Positions 33,608 through 43,685 of a DNA stretch of 64,000 bases are shown here, one piece after another; the first letter of the stretch is position 1, and each line of letters begins with the position of its first letter. The position numbers and the translations under genes are program-made. Under the pieces are notes generated by a model. That model was given only the letters and a program-made list of their open reading frames with translations, did not search any database and was not told where the DNA came from. The stretch covers positions 1 through 64,000 of the forward strand of contig JAKJHU010000992.1 in NCBI GenBank assembly GCA_022316685.1. The letters run 5' to 3'. Origin of the DNA: Progne subis subis. Its lineage: Eukaryota; Chordata; Aves; Passeriformes; Hirundinidae.

Positions 33608-34650
33608 TTCATAGAACTATAAGAGGGCTTGGATTGGAAGAAACCTTAAGGAACACAGGGATCCACCTCCCTGCCATGGTCAGGTGTTGTAGCACATTAA
33701 TTTGGTTTATATTGTGTTCCATTTTTATATTGGGGTTTGTAATGTTTTCTATTGTATTCCCTTGGAAACGGTATCACATGGTTTGTCCCTGCTCAGCAGT
33801 GCCCATTCCCCACACTGGAATATTCCCACCTTATCCCTGATTGCGTAGTGGCTTGTCCCTGCCTCTAGGCCTGTCCCCCCTGGAAAAAGCCCTGGGATGG
33901 CTGGGCTCAGGCTCTCTGGCACCAGCGGGGATGGGGAAGGAGCTAAGTAAGAGCTTCGGCCAGTGGGGGCAGGGCCCCAGAATAAAGCCATGATATCCCC
34001 CTGGACAGAGAGTAGGCTCTGTGCCTTTTGCCATCGACGGTCATCTGGGTCTCTCAAAAGAACCTCCCCCAGTCATACCAGCTTGCTCAGAGCCCCATGC
34101 AGCCTGGCCTTGAATATTTCCAGGGACAGGACATCCATAACTACTCCGAGAAACCTGCTCCACTGACTCAGCACTCTCACAGTAAAGAATTTTTTTCACA
34201 TTATCTAATGTAAACCTAATCCATTTCATTTTGAAGCCGTTCCCCCTTGTCCTGTCACTATATGTTCTTTAAAAACTCCCTGTCCTGCTTTCTTGTGAGC
34301 TCCCTTCAGGTACTGAAGGGCTAGAATTAGGTCAAGCCCAAGCCTTGCCTTCTCCAGGCTAAACAATCATTATTATCTCAACCTTTCCCCGCAGCAGAGG
34401 TGCTCCATCCCTCTGATCACTTTGGTGTCACTCCTCTGGACTCTCCCCAACAGCTCCATGTCCTTCCTGTGCTGGGATCCCAAGGCTGAAGGCAGCAGGT
34501 GGGGTCTCAACAGATCAAGGCAGAGGGGCAGAATCCCCTCCCTCCCCTGCTGCCTATGGGGCTTTGGATGCAGTCCAGGACACATGGCTTTCCAGGCTGG
34601 GAGTGCCCATGACTGGTTCATGTCCAGCTCTCACCAAGAAGTGTTTTACT
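33608..34650 (-). mobile_element. CR1 LINE 3' end, antisense, split by an LTR
   Basis: CR1 is the dominant avian non-LTR retrotransposon. Its 3' end reads leftward here. The outermost part (33,608-33,687) contains the reverse complement of the tail wording (ATAGAACTATAAG, then CTTGGATTGGAAG). The body resumes after the inserted LTR with GCTCAGAGCCCCATGCAGC, CCTTGAATATTTCCAGGGA and CTTTCCAGGCTGGGAG. It is 5'-truncated and non-coding, as is usual for CR1. Confidence 0.85.
33688..34063 (+). repeat. Family B LTR inserted in CR1, 3'-shortened
   Basis: TGTAGCACATTAATTTGG matches the start of the class II LTRs at 25,375 and 28,737, and the match continues through AATAAA at 33,981-33,986 to about 34,055. 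It lacks roughly the last 130 bases of those copies and does not end in CA. CR1 sequence flanks it on both sides, so it landed in an existing CR1. Confidence 0.8.
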
Positions 34651-34970
34651 TCTACCATGTTTTGCAAATATTACTCCTTTATTACTCCATCTATATTATA
34701 TTTAGAAGAATAACATTATGAACAAGATTATTGTTTCTCCAGTATTCCTGAAATTTGCAGAGTTATGAGATTTCTCCACCACAGGCTCCCAGTGAGAAAC
34801 GCCTGTTAAATGGCTATAACATTCTCAATTGCAGACTCCCCAAGAAATCTTTTTTTTTTCTACAGCGTAAGTTATTATAGGCAAAATTTTACCTGAATTA
34901 AATTGGATTTGTTTAACTACTCTGGGTATCAGACCCATTTAAATATCTAAAAAAGCTCGCCTTGGAAGAC

Positions 34971-35736
34971 TGTCTTGGTTCGAATGACAGTTATCTGCCA
35001 AGGAAGGCAGAAATCTCCATTGAAATGGAAAATATGACCCTTTCCTCCAAATTATTGTAGCTTTGAAATTAAGGAAGGGGCTTTCAGGCAAAGATATGGG
35101 AAAAGGAATTGCAGTTCTTTACTAATACGTATATGGCTAACAAGGCAAACAAACAACAATGGCAGCAACAACAAACAAACCAGAAAACCCAATGAACACT
35201 CTCTTCCCGCTCTCTAAGCGCTTTCCCCTTGGTGCAGTTCCGGTCACAGCTGGCAGGGGCGCTGGGGGCTCCCAGCCGGGCAGGGCGGGTGCAGTGATCC
35301 CCCCCCGCCGCAGGGGGCGCTGTGGCGCGATCTCAGCCACGTCTCCCTCCCGTGGAACTGGTGGGTGGGCTGGATGGTGGAATGGGCTGCAGCAGGAAAC
35401 ACGAGTGGCGGCTGGGACGGCAGTGGCAGGCATGCCCCCTGCGGTGGCAAACCAAAGGGAACAGAAAACTCCACAGTCTCAGCAGGAGCTGTGGGCATCG
35501 GGTGGACATGGGGCGCTGGGCTGGAGTGCAGTGACAAAGCCCGAGGCAGCAGCACAAAGAAGCGGTGCTGGGCACTGGCAGCCAGGCGTCTCTGTGGCCA
35601 CTGCCACACACAGCCTGGAAGGGGGAGAGCTCAGGGTCCCGGGTTTCCTCTGACACACCCAAAGAGATGGTGAGAGTCCTTTCCAGTAAGATCGGGTGTT
35701 AACAGGGGCCCAGTGCAATGGCTGCTCTTATGACCA
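34971..35736 (-). repeat. ERVL-type LTR, antisense, GC-rich U3
   Basis: The 3' end of the LTR is at 34,971: read on the minus strand it has TAGTAAAGAACTGCAATTCC, CCCATATCTTTGCC and finally GAACCAAGACA, the same tail as family A1. The 5' end is set at 35,736 because AAGAC occurs just outside both ends (34,966-34,970 and 35,737-35,741), a possible 5-bp duplication. GC-rich sequence with a CCCGCCCC box continues to about 35,930, so the LTR may really extend further and the duplication be chance. The many frames on both strands are GC-driven. Confidence 0.55.
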
Positions 35737-36626
35737 AAGACTTACCCTCAGTTAGGTGCAGACAGGCTGTCCCTCCTTCAATGCCAAGAGCAAAGGAGAG
35801 CTAGGAGCTGTGCCCCGCCCCTTCCCCCTGCCCAAAATCTCATGGTATCTCTGCACTTGCCGAGAGAAAAGCCCTCAGATAAGAGAGTAGCCAGCTGCAC
35901 TCCTCCCCCTTAGCTACATCTTTTGTCTTTCTTACATACCGGTCATTATTACCTCATAGCAACAAATTTAAGTAAATCAGCCTTCAACAAGACTCACAAC
36001 TGGTTTGACATCTAAATACATTCAGTCACCAACCCATCTGATTAGAAATACAAAGCTCTCATTGTTGGTATTATAGCCTACATTAACTGTTCTTTCAACT
36101 ATTCCATCAGAAAATTCAAAACCAGAAAAACATTGTTTAAGACTGAGATTCCCCAAAGGTAACTGAATGAAAAACTTTAAATGGTCAGTACTGTTTAAGT
36201 TGGGACCTGAGTCACAATGCATAGTACTTCAGAATTTAAAAATTGTCTAAATCCTAACAGTATTTTTATATTTACACATCTGTTTTGTCTACTGCCATCA
36301 ATTGCTTGTTATTTCATTTTCTTATAAAGTCTGGAAGGATTTCATAATTACTGCATCTCCAACAATTGCTTCTGATAGATTATCAGTCATACTAAGTCCT
36401 CGTTACTATCTTCCTTTCTCTGGGAACTTAAAATGTTATCTTAAACTGTCACACCTAAAATCCATTTCCAGGTCTCTTGTTTCTCACATTATCCAACACA
36501 TATTTCAGGAGAGAATATACTAAACAATGAGAACAGCTCTTCTAATTCCATCAACTATAGCCGTTGGCCTAAGGATTACAGCCAGGACCACCACTTTAGA
36601 GGTCACTAATGCAGTTAACTCTTTTG
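35737..36626. other. Flank, GC-rich then AT-rich, no gene
   Basis: 35,737-35,930 is GC-rich and may still belong to the LTR to the left. The rest is AT-rich unique DNA up to the TAAAC duplication of the next provirus. Confidence 0.5.
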
Positions 36627-36631
36627 TAAAC

Positions 36632-37332
36632 TGTGATATGTGACCTAAAGTTAATTTGTGTTAGGTATTGTGATATGTAATTAATTCGCATTAAATATAG
36701 TGATATGTAATATAAAGTTAATCTGCGCTTGGTCGGATTTAAGCTCTGTAGAACCTAAAGTGTGTTTAGAGTTAAAAAAAATAAAAGCTATACTGTAAGA
36801 AGAGGACACGAGAATTGAAAGACAAAGAGAGTCCCTGCCAGGAAAAGCCTCAGGATAACCAACAAAACTACAAGAATGGGAAAAATGGGGAGATTGGCCA
36901 TGTCTCCCCCAGAGATGGGCCTGGTAATGACCGAGTGATTAAGAGAAGATTGATATCTTATCTGTTCCGTCCCGATTTAACATTTCCAAACCTTCTCCAG
37001 ACCCGGCAATCATGGTATTGTTCTACTCTGAGGACCTATTCAACCAACCGGGGACTTGAACATGAATACCTCATAAAGCTACCACGAAGCAAGAGTGCTA
37101 CGGTCGCTGTCCCACTCTCAGCGAAAGACTGTATAAAAATCGGTGGCTCTGGGCACACTGTGTGAACAGAGTGGATACAGAGCATTAGAGTCCGTTTCTG
37201 CGTTCACCCAGTGCCGAAACCCCAGGGTTCGACGCTGTTCCTTTTAATTGTGGCTGTTAGAGACTGAGTTTAGGTCTCAAAATAAAATTCTAAAATTTTG
37301 ATTTACGGAATTGGGCTTGTTCATTTATTACG
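36632..37332 (+). repeat. 5' LTR, family C (class I)
   Basis: It starts TGTGATATGTGACC and ends TTATTACG, where the other copies end in CA. TATAAAA lies at 37,132-37,138 and AATAAA at 37,281-37,286, so U3 spans about 530 bases and R-U5 about 170. A frame of 116 codons (36,815-37,165) fills most of U3; a one-base insertion near 37,110 shifts its end relative to the other copies. Confidence 0.95.
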
Positions 37333-37335
37333 ATC

Positions 37336-37353
37336 TGGTGACCCCGATGTGAT
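37336..37353 (+). promoter_or_regulatory. Primer binding site, tryptophan tRNA
   Basis: TGGTGACCCCGATGTGAT lies three bases after the LTR. It matches the complement of the tRNA-Trp 3' end (TGGTGACCCCGACGTGAT) at 17 of 18 positions. Confidence 0.85.
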
Positions 37354-37997
37354 GGTCTGATTTTGGGACCCTCGGATCCCTGTCTCTGGCCAGGAGGCGC
37401 CCCGCTGATTTCAGCAGCCTGGCAGAGCCGGGAGACCTTGTGGAACTGAACAAACCACATGACAAACTTAAGCCAAAAAGCCACACTTAAAAGGAGGATA
37501 GGCTAAACCAGAGCTCTCAGGGAACTTGGGGAGGTCCAGGATACAGGGCTTCCACAGCCGCGGCGAAGATACAACTCGTAAAACTCTATGTGCACGAAGA
37601 ATCCACGCAAGAAAAGGATCGTAAGTATTGCGCGGTTGAGTGGGGGTGACCGAGCGTGTGAGTGAGACGTGATTTTATCACGAAGCGAGTGGGACCCCAA
37701 GATTGCAGTTCCACTTCCCCGCGAGGGGTGTGGTCAGTCGCGGGGGAAGCGAAAGTAACGGGAGTAACAAATGCATCTCACACGTAAAACCCAAAACTCG
37801 GGGAGTTTGGGGGTCGGTCACAGGAAGGCTGAAAGGGAAGGGTACATCCTCAGGAGTTCCAGGACTGGTAAACCTTTCAGCCTAGGACCAGCGAAGGGTC
37901 CAGGATTAAAAAACAGGGGAAAAGGGAGAGCTCATCACCAAGGAAAACCTAGGAGGGGCCGATCACCCTTAGGGTTAGTAGCCGGTGATACCATAGA
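37354..37997 (+). other. Proviral leader of the class I element
   Basis: About 640 bases between the primer site and the first gag-like start. A GTAAGT-type splice donor candidate (GATCGTAAGT) lies at 37,617-37,626. The RNA packaging signal would be here, but I cannot identify its structure by eye. Confidence 0.5.
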
Positions 37998-38395
37998 ATG
38001 GGGCAAAAGAAGAGTAAAGCCCAGGAGAAATCCGCGGAGAAATCCACAAAGGGACATTCCAGAGATTCCGTTTGAAAGTCCTTTGGGATGGATATTAGAA
38101 CATTGGGAGGAATGCCCTGCAAGGAGAAAGAAATCCAAGGAGAAAATGATACATTATTGTGTGGAGATTTGGGGAGGGGTTGAAGTACGGGATCATGTAA
38201 TGTGGCCCGTCTTCGGAACATTTGAGAGGTGGATTTGTAATGCTTTGGTCAGCTACATGAAAGTAAAAAAAGAATAAGAAAGAGTATGAATATGCTATAA
38301 TTTGGGAAAGAACAGATACTAAACTTTTTCCAGTGAATCCCACTGGAACCTCGAGTAATAAATGGGAACCTTTAGATAATCTTCCCCCGCCATAC
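37998..38395 (+). pseudogene. Class I gag, matrix region, frameshifted
   Basis: ATG at 37,998 opens MGQKKSKAQEK, a glycine-2, lysine-rich start like the N-myristoylated, membrane-binding end of retroviral matrix proteins, but it stops after about 25 codons. The matrix body continues in the overlapping frame that ends at 38,277 (LGWILEHWEECPARRKK, MIHYCVEIWGG, WPVFGTFERW), so at least one indel separates start and body. The next frame, from 38,333, carries LPPPY (PPPY at 38,384-38,395), a late-domain motif that recruits Nedd4-type ubiquitin ligases for budding. The gene is broken in at least two places. Confidence 0.75.
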
Positions 38396-38755
38396 CTCAT
38401 GTCACCCCCACAACCTGCACAGAACCCGGTTGCCCCTCCAGAACCCCCAGGGTCCGGGCTCCCACCTTTGCAGGGGGTCCCCACACCACCACTGATGGCT
38501 TCAGCGCCTCCTCCGGGACTGCAGCTCCCGCAAACAGTGGTTCAGCCCCTGCCCTCTGGGCTCCACCCCCGCTGGAACCCACGCCGGTTCCCCAGCCTTT
38601 CTGGCAGGGTGCCCAGCCTCCCACACCCCAAGCCCCGCTTCTCGATCCCCCATCGCCTGAATTAGAATTGGCCTCTTTCCCCCTGCTGCACAGGCTCCTC
38701 AGAACCCACAAGAAGCCAGGTGTACCCCGCCCACCAGGAGAACCAGGAGACAGCT
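38396..38755 (+). pseudogene. Proline-rich gag linker
   Basis: A Pro/Ala/Leu-rich frame (to 38,665) follows the PPPY motif, matching the proline-rich domain between matrix and capsid in gamma-like gag. Low-complexity proline sequence also appears on the other strand as Gly/Val-rich frames, which are not genes. Confidence 0.6.
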
Positions 38756-39175
38756 AAAAAGGTCAAATGAAGTGGAAAGTGAAAATGAGGGCAAAAGAAA
38801 TAACCTTTTCTCTTTACGGGAAGTGCCCACTGCTCCAGGAATTATTGGATACGTAAACATACCAATTAACACAGGTGATGTTAGGGCTTTCAAAAGGAAA
38901 TGGGTAAACTTATGGATGATCCCTTAGGGGTATCAGAAAGATTGGACAAGTTTTTAGGCACTAGCATATACTCATATGAGGACCTTACTGCAATATTAAG
39001 GTCACTGTTTAACACCGAGGAAAGGGAAATGATAAGGCAAGCAGGAATAAGGGAGTGGGAACGTCAAAACCCCCAAAGCACCCTGGGGGACAAAAAATGG
39101 CCAAGCCAGGAACCCCGGTGGAATGCTCAGACAGAAGAAGGTAAGAAAAGTATCAAAAATCATGAAATTAAATAA
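38756..39175 (+). pseudogene. Class I gag capsid fragment
   Basis: The frame 38,900-39,175 (91 codons) contains DPLGVSERLDKFLGTSIYSY, a helix with LTAILRSLFNTEEREMIRQA, and WPSQEPRWN. This order matches the N-terminal capsid domain of gamma-like gag. The second half with the major homology region is not recognisable, so the deletion begins soon after. Sequence to about 39,300 carries charged, stop-interrupted frames (EEEWDDYKDDV) that may be the end of capsid or of another gene. Confidence 0.7.
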
Positions 39176-39400
39176 GGAAATAAGCAGGGCAGCAGAAGTT
39201 CTAGCAAGATTCGAGGCCTGAGTACAGGAAGGAGAAGAGTGTAAGACATATTGGGATAAACACGAAGAAGAGTGGGATGACTATAAAGATGATGTTTAAA
39301 GTATAAGAGGTCTTTTTGTGTTTGGTAAAATTCTTGTTAAGAGGCTTTTTTGTCAAAGAAAAAAAAAGGCAATAACAAGAACACAAATTAATTTATGTAG

Positions 39401-39412
39401 AAGGGGAGGGAT
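39401..39412 (+). promoter_or_regulatory. Polypurine tract of the class I provirus
   Basis: AAGGGGAGGGAT lies directly before the TG of the 3' LTR, the expected plus-strand primer site. Confidence 0.85.
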
Positions 39413-40112
39413 TGTGATATGTGACCTAAAGTTAATTTGTGTTAGGTATTGTGATATGTAATTAATTCGCGTTAAATATAGTGATATATAATATAAAGTT
39501 AATCTGCACTTGGTCGGATTTAAGCTCTGTAGAACCTAAAGTGTGTTTAGGGTTAAAAAAAATAAAAGCTATACTGTAAGAAGAGGACACGAGAATTGAA
39601 AGACAAAGAGAGTCCCTGCCGGGAAAAGCCTCAGGACAACCAACAAAACTACAAGAATGGGAAAAATGGGGAGATTGGCCATGTCTCCCCCAGAGATGGG
39701 CCTGGTAATGACCGAGTGATTAAGAGAAGATTGATATCGTATCTGTTCCGTCCCAATTTAACATTTCCAAACCTTCTCCAGACCCGGCAATCATGGCATT
39801 GTTTTACTCCGAGGACCTATTCAACCGACTGGGGACCTGAACATGAATACCTCATAAAGCTACCACAAAGCAAGAGTGCTACGGTCGCTGTCCACTCTCA
39901 GCGAAAGACTGTATAAAAATCAGCGGCTCTGGGCACACTGTGTGAACAGAGTGGATACGGAGCAATAGAGTCCGTTTCTGTGTTCACCCAGTGCCAAAAC
40001 CCCAGGGTCCGACGCTGTTCCTTTTAATTGTGGCTGTTAGAGACTGAATATAAGTCTCGAAATAAAATTCTAAAATTTTGATTTACGGAATTGGGCTTGT
40101 TCATTTATTACA
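39413..40112 (+). repeat. 3' LTR, family C (class I)
   Basis: It starts TGTGATATGTGACC and ends TTATTACA. TATAAAA lies at 39,912-39,918 and AATAAA at 40,061-40,066. The U3 frame here is 39,596-39,916 (106 codons), ending inside the TATA box. Confidence 0.95.
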
Positions 40113-40999
40113 TAAACCAATTCTATTTGGTCACAACAGTGTTCTAGGGCAATGACTAAGTTATACATTACTATGAAAAACCATCTTTCCTGCCTTGTAG
40201 ATACCTTTTAGTCAATCATAACTCCTTTACTGTCAAATATCATAGATTTGTTTCCTATATACTTTTTTCATAGGTTTTGATTTCTTATTCATGTCCTTTT
40301 TTAAAATTAATTTTCTCTTTTGAAAGGTCAGATGCCCCAGTCAGTGTGTCCTGGGCTTTAATTATCATTAATCATACAAAATTGAAAAATTTCCTCTTGC
40401 ATAACCTTCGATTGTCAGAATTTCCTGGTCTGGATATGTCTAATCTTTTCTATCTCAAATTCATTTCAGGAGGGGGTTAAAAAAACCTAAAAACAGTGTG
40501 AAGGAAAACAAAAACAAAAACAAAACAAACCAACAAAAAAAAAAAAACCCACCAAAAAACCCCACTCCAGAAAAACACTATTGCAATGACTCCTGTAGTT
40601 GTTTTCGGAAAAAAAAAAAAACATGGTAAACCTGTTATTATCACAACTTTTATTCCTGAGTTTTAGGGACTCCTTTCTCTAAAAAGGTTCAAGCAGCTCA
40701 TTAAAATATGGTTTACTCAGCTTTGTGAGATAACATTTCATGCAAGCAACATGAGTGATGATAAAAGAGAAAGGAAAATATCCCCTGTGAGAAGGTAGTT
40801 TAAGTAGCTTACTTATTCAGTAGCATTCATGAGAAACAAATTAACCAGGCAGACACTAAAAATGAAGGATACTTATGAGTGGGACAATACAAAATATACT
40901 GCCATGAATATTGCTCTGTGAGTGTCACCTTTTTTCAGGGTTTTTACAGCATGATTGAAACTAAGCAAAAATAGACCCATCAAATTGAGAATCTAGATA

Positions 41000-41280
41000 A
41001 ATTTTCATTTGCATAAATAGGCTCCAAGTAACCGAGAGCTAAATGCAAACAATAGTATTGTCTGTCGTTTATCCTGTGATAAATAGGAGGGAAACAGTGT
41101 ATAATAAAAAAGATCCTAATTATCCACAGCTCCCAGTTTACAATTAGTTTTCTTTGACAGTTAAAGTCATAACTGCCAGCCTTAATCATGTGTTTGGGTT
41201 GATTTAGGCACTGCCAACACTGCAAGAGATCTAATCCTCTTTCTTTCCTTCTCATAATGAAATAATAATGCAAATTCACC
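41000..41280. promoter_or_regulatory. Candidate conserved element with POU octamers
   Basis: Two perfect octamer sites lie 260 bp apart: ATTTGCAT (41,007-41,014) and ATGCAAAT (41,268-41,275). Between them ATGCAAAC overlaps a SOX-like ACAATAG (41,043-41,055). Octamers bind POU-domain factors. The region is not repetitive and has no long frame with a motif. Function is inferred only from site content; AT-rich DNA produces such sites by chance at appreciable rates. Confidence 0.25.
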
Positions 41281-42649
41281 ACATTGATGGGAGAACCCAT
41301 GTGAATTTATTATAGGCTTGGAGAAGTCTCTTGAAAGGGATAAAATCCTTCTGGGTACAGACTTGAGGTAATTCAAACCATACAAGAAAAAAATAGAGCT
41401 GTCATCAGAGGCCAGGATATGGAATGGATTTAATTTGTATGAATAGGCTTTTTAATAACTATAACAGGGCTAAACTCCAGCTTTAGTATGGGAATATTAC
41501 TGCTGTCATTTTCCAAATCTGGATGCACTAACTTTATTCGTGGGATGAAGATGAGCTCCAAGCCTCAATTCTTGTCACACTGCAGCTTGCAGCAGACAAA
41601 AAGATGCACAGTTGGCAGGCTCAGTGACCAGATCTTCTAATTATTTAAGACAAATGGAAAAATTTGTTTTAAAATGTAGCTCCTCATAAAAACATTTGTG
41701 GTACTCAGTGACACATACTAACCTTTCTTGTAGAACAAACTGTACCTTTTAGTTAATGTTCAGATTTTTATCAGGTAAGGCTTGCTGTCATGTATGATGC
41801 AATACTTAATTATTTTAACTTCCAAGGGCCCTTTCAGCTAGTGAAAATATGTAACACTATGTAAAAAGGTAATTGTTCTCAGTAAATAAAAATATCAAGA
41901 ACATAGAGATTGAAACTAAAAATTACACAATACAGACGTTTTAACCTTGTATTACATCATCACAAGACACAGCCCAATTAGTAAAATAAAAATTGTTCCA
42001 ATCCAAAAAGAAGGTTCAAGCTATCTCCATGGGGTTCACAGACATCCTTACCACTACACTGTTCTGGCCACAGCAGGTTGCCCATGTTACTAACACTAGG
42101 CTTCCACTGGAAGACAAGGCAAGACCAATAGTACAGATTTTAAGAAACATGACAAAATGAACCCCTTTTTATTTTCTAATTGTATAAATTATCCAAAACA
42201 TGTTTTCAGGTTACTCAGAACCAATTTTCTCTACAAAGATAATGAAAGCTGTCTTTCTCATTTGTCTTGCAGAGAAAAAAACCACAATATAAAAAATAAT
42301 GTTGCTCACAATCTTGACAAAACATTGAGTTTTCTGTTTTAAGAGCCATAAAAATGGCCTTGTTGGATGACCAGAATGAAAACCAATGCCAAAAGATCTG
42401 TTACCTTTCAATGAAAAGTAATACGATAATTTACTTCACCTATAATAATCAGCTTCATGTTCTGCTTAGCCTAGCATGCCTAAAATTTTTCTCTTAGTTT
42501 TGTTAGAACAAGAATGTATAGCATTTCTGTTGTATCATGTCAGGTATTTTAGATATTACTTATGAGCAGCTACAGCTTCTTTTCCTTTATCATTTAAAGT
42601 CTTCAGTGTTTTAGCATTGTAGATTAAATACTTAGTGCAGAAATGTTGT

Positions 42650-42740
42650 TTAACTTAAATGTTATTTAATTAAATAGTTATTTAATTTAAAATGTTATTT
42701 ATTTAAATAGTTATTTAATTAAATGTCCATTTAAATTCAA
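42650..42740. repeat. TTTAATTAAA-type degenerate tandem repeat
   Basis: Repeated ATTTAATTAAATAGTT-like units, nearly pure A/T. Confidence 0.8.
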
Positions 42741-43653
42741 AGCATGGGATTATGAAGGGTATAGAGCAACAGGTATGTTTGGAGGAAATAACTTTCCACT
42801 TAACTTTACTCCTTTGAGCACTTAGTTGTATGAACGATTTCATATAACTGTAATATCTGTACACTTACGTTCATTTTGGTCACAAAATAGTTTTGATGCA
42901 TAAGAATTTGCAGAAGCAGGAGTCAGTATAACAATGATAAAGTAAAAACTCCATTAAAACTGATTTGAGGTATTTCAAGATATATATGTTACATCTGCAA
43001 TGCTGTACCAAAAGATATGTATGCATGCAGCCATATTGATAGGATACATGTTTAAAACAAGTAAAAAAGGTTAGTAAACAGAGTTATTTAGAGAAATAAT
43101 TTTATGATGGCTGAAATTTTCATATTTAATAATAATAGGAGTGGGTAATTCACAAGGTTTAACATACATGGGCTCCGTGAATTTCACTGAGTCATCATTT
43201 TGTACAGTATCTAGTACCATAAATGGCAACTAAATTCAACCAGAATGAATACTAGGATCATACAGATGTTGTTGCAATTGATTGAACAAGCTCTTGAAAT
43301 TGACAGTGGAAAATATTATCTGAATGAATAAATAAGTACCTTGTAAGTAACTTGCAGAATATAAAGAAAAATTAATTTATTAATTCTTGACACTAGTCCA
43401 TACAAGCATGTCACTCATTATTTCAGGAGTGTGATAAGATTTTCTTCCTATAGAAAGGTATACATCATGCTATAATGAATGAATCCATGCTCTTCTGCAT
43501 CAACTGCACTGCATTTTGTGAAAAACGTGTTTTTAAAAGATTTCTGAAACAACATAATTCTACTCTAAAATTTCTTACACTCAGTCTTTGATATATAATT
43601 TTGCATCACACTATTCATTTGATAACCAACTTTTTTGAAGTTCCATCTGGTTT

Positions 43654-43685
43654 GGTTCTTTGTTTTTTTAAAAAAACAAAGAACC
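43654..43685. repeat. Perfect 32-bp palindrome
   Basis: Left arm GGTTCTTTGTTTTTTT (43,654-43,669) is followed with no spacer by its exact reverse complement. It could extrude as a hairpin. It does not carry recognisable transposon ends. Confidence 0.95.

Larger units (their letters stand above)
36627..40117 (+). mobile_element. Class I endogenous provirus with Trp-tRNA primer site, internally deleted
   Basis: A provirus whose two LTRs (36,632-37,332 and 39,413-40,112) are flanked by the perfect 5-bp duplication TAAAC (36,627-36,631 and 40,113-40,117). The interior is only about 2.1 kb: primer site, leader, matrix-like, proline-rich and capsid-like gag pieces, then a purine tract. Protease, polymerase and envelope are missing. 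The gag resembles gamma-like (class I) retroviruses, and the primer is tryptophan tRNA, as in the class I HERV-W group and in alpharetroviruses. Hand comparison gives roughly 27 differences between the LTRs over 700 bases (about 4%), so it is not recent. A solo relative lies at 56,555-57,238. Confidence 0.93.

Noticed and set aside
35137..35718. Several overlapping frames of 70-164 codons on both strands, in GC-rich DNA
   Set aside because: Overlap in many frames and lie inside an antisense LTR. No domain, signal or splice evidence; GC-rich DNA simply has fewer stops. Not a CpG-island gene start.
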